14,231 bases of DNA from the NCBI GenBank assembly GCA_016293535.1, contig JAEDEB010000054.1, forward strand, positions 1 through 14,231, in the 5' to 3' direction. Both the position numbers and the translations under genes were made by a program. This stretch comes from Bacteroidales bacterium (GTDB taxonomy: Bacteria > Bacteroidota > Bacteroidia > Bacteroidales > UBA932). Under the pieces are notes generated by a model that saw only the letters and a list, made by a program, of their open reading frames with translations, searched no databases and was not told the origin of the DNA. Of this stretch, positions 13,657 through 14,231 are shown one piece after another. Position 1 is the stretch's first letter; every line of letters begins with the position of its first letter.

Positions 13657-14231
13657 CTACTCCACCTTGTCGCGAAGGAATTCGCGGACGCGGGCGGTGT
13701 ATTCGGCAGGATAGTTCCTGTAGGAATTGGCGTGATCGGTGGCAGGGACAAGCCAAAGGTCCTTTTCGCCCTGAACCTTGGCGTCATAGTTCAGATAGAC
13801 GTGCGCAGTCGGCACATAGTCGTCGCTGTCGCCGTGGATGAAAAGGACAGGAAGGGTGCATCGCGCAAGCTGCTTTACTGAAGATGCCTCCTTGAAACCC
13901 CAGCCGTACTTACACCTGGTGATTATGTCAGCAGTATAGAGAAGAGGGAAAGGAGGAAGGCCGAACTGCCCCTTGAGCTCTTTCGAGAACTGGTCCCAGA
14001 CTGAGCTGTAGCCGCAGTCATCCACAATGCCCCTGACATATTCAGGAAGTTCATCACCGGAAGCCATCATCACGGTCGCGCCTCCCATGGAGATTCCGTG
14101 AAGAACCTGAAGAGTGTCATTGAAGGTCTGATGCGCTACAGGCAGCCACTGCTCCACGTCATATCTGTCCTTCCATCCCATCTGTACCGAGTTTCCTTCG
14201 CTCTCCCCGTGGAAGTTCAGATGCGGCACAA
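13657..14231 (-). CDS. Alpha/beta hydrolase, N-terminus outside the window
   Basis: About 190 residues of an alpha/beta hydrolase are visible; the first visible codon in frame is GTG within the fold, so the gene extends beyond the right edge and the true start is not seen. The segment begins VPHLNFHGESEG, the strand just before the HGxSxG-type loop. The nucleophile is Ser in HGISMGGATVMM (about 47th visible residue). The acid is in FIHGDSDDYVPT and the His in TDHANSYRNYP, giving a complete Ser-Asp-His set. The middle cap (GYSSVWDQF, ADIITRCKYGWGF) fits lipase/peptidase-like S9/BAAT-type hydrolases of Bacteroidota. Substrate unknown. It converges on the GH97 gene with only 7 bases between the stop codons. 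Confidence 0.85.
   Translation of the reverse strand, partial: VPHLNFHGESEGNSVQMGWKDRYDVEQWLPVAHQTFNDTLQVLHGISMGGATVMMASGDELPEYVRGIVDDCGYSSVWDQFSKELKGQFGLPPFPLLYTADIITRCKYGWGFKEASSVKQLARCTLPVLFIHGDSDDYVPTAHVYLNYDAKVQGEKDLWLVPATDHANSYRNYPAEYTARVREFLRDKVE

Noticed and set aside
1..14231. tRNA, rRNA, CRISPR array or riboswitch
   Set aside because: No tRNA-like clover, rRNA sequence, regularly spaced repeats or known riboswitch core was recognised by eye; a covariance-model search would be decisive.

Overview
The window comes from the order Bacteroidales (phylum Bacteroidota). The evidence is an outer-membrane TonB-dependent receptor followed by a DUF4249 lipoprotein, a BACON-like lipoprotein, a GH97 glycosidase, promoters of the Bacteroidota type (TTTG, about 19 bases, TAnnTTTG), and genes without clear Shine-Dalgarno sites. 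I cannot name the genus. No rRNA, tRNA or CRISPR array was found.

Positions 1-3811 hold an AT-rich leader with a long interrupted inverted repeat, then a compact plus-strand operon: a 719-residue TonB-dependent receptor, a DUF4249 lipoprotein 6 bases later, and a small BACON-like lipoprotein 21 bases after that. A strong hairpin closes it. This looks like an uptake system of unknown substrate. Positions 3820-6611 are an accessory, partly decayed minus-strand stretch. It contains an intact AAA/DUF4143 ATPase with its own textbook promoter, an IS4-type transposase broken by an in-frame amber codon and truncated at its C-terminus, and a frameshifted, internally deleted remnant of a SAM-dependent methyltransferase.

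Positions 6635-14231 look like ordinary chromosome with more C/G-ending codons. A minus-strand alpha/beta hydrolase is divergent from a plus-strand run: an exported bleomycin-hydrolase-like C1 peptidase, phosphatidylserine synthase (pssA), rubrerythrin (rbr), a membrane-anchored GH25 muramidase, the tRNA methyltransferase trmO and an exported GH97 glycosidase. The peptidase, pssA, rbr and muramidase genes are spaced 20, 33 and 1 bases apart and may be co-transcribed. A convergent alpha/beta hydrolase runs off the right edge, so its N-terminus is missing.

I see no clear new defence or biosynthetic system. The most unusual points are: the three-part receptor operon with a receptor lacking the usual N-terminal accessory domain; the GH25 enzyme with a basic cytoplasmic tail built from a 36-bp tandem duplication; two palindromes overlapping promoter -7 boxes; and a hairpin that places the transposase start codon in an internal loop.
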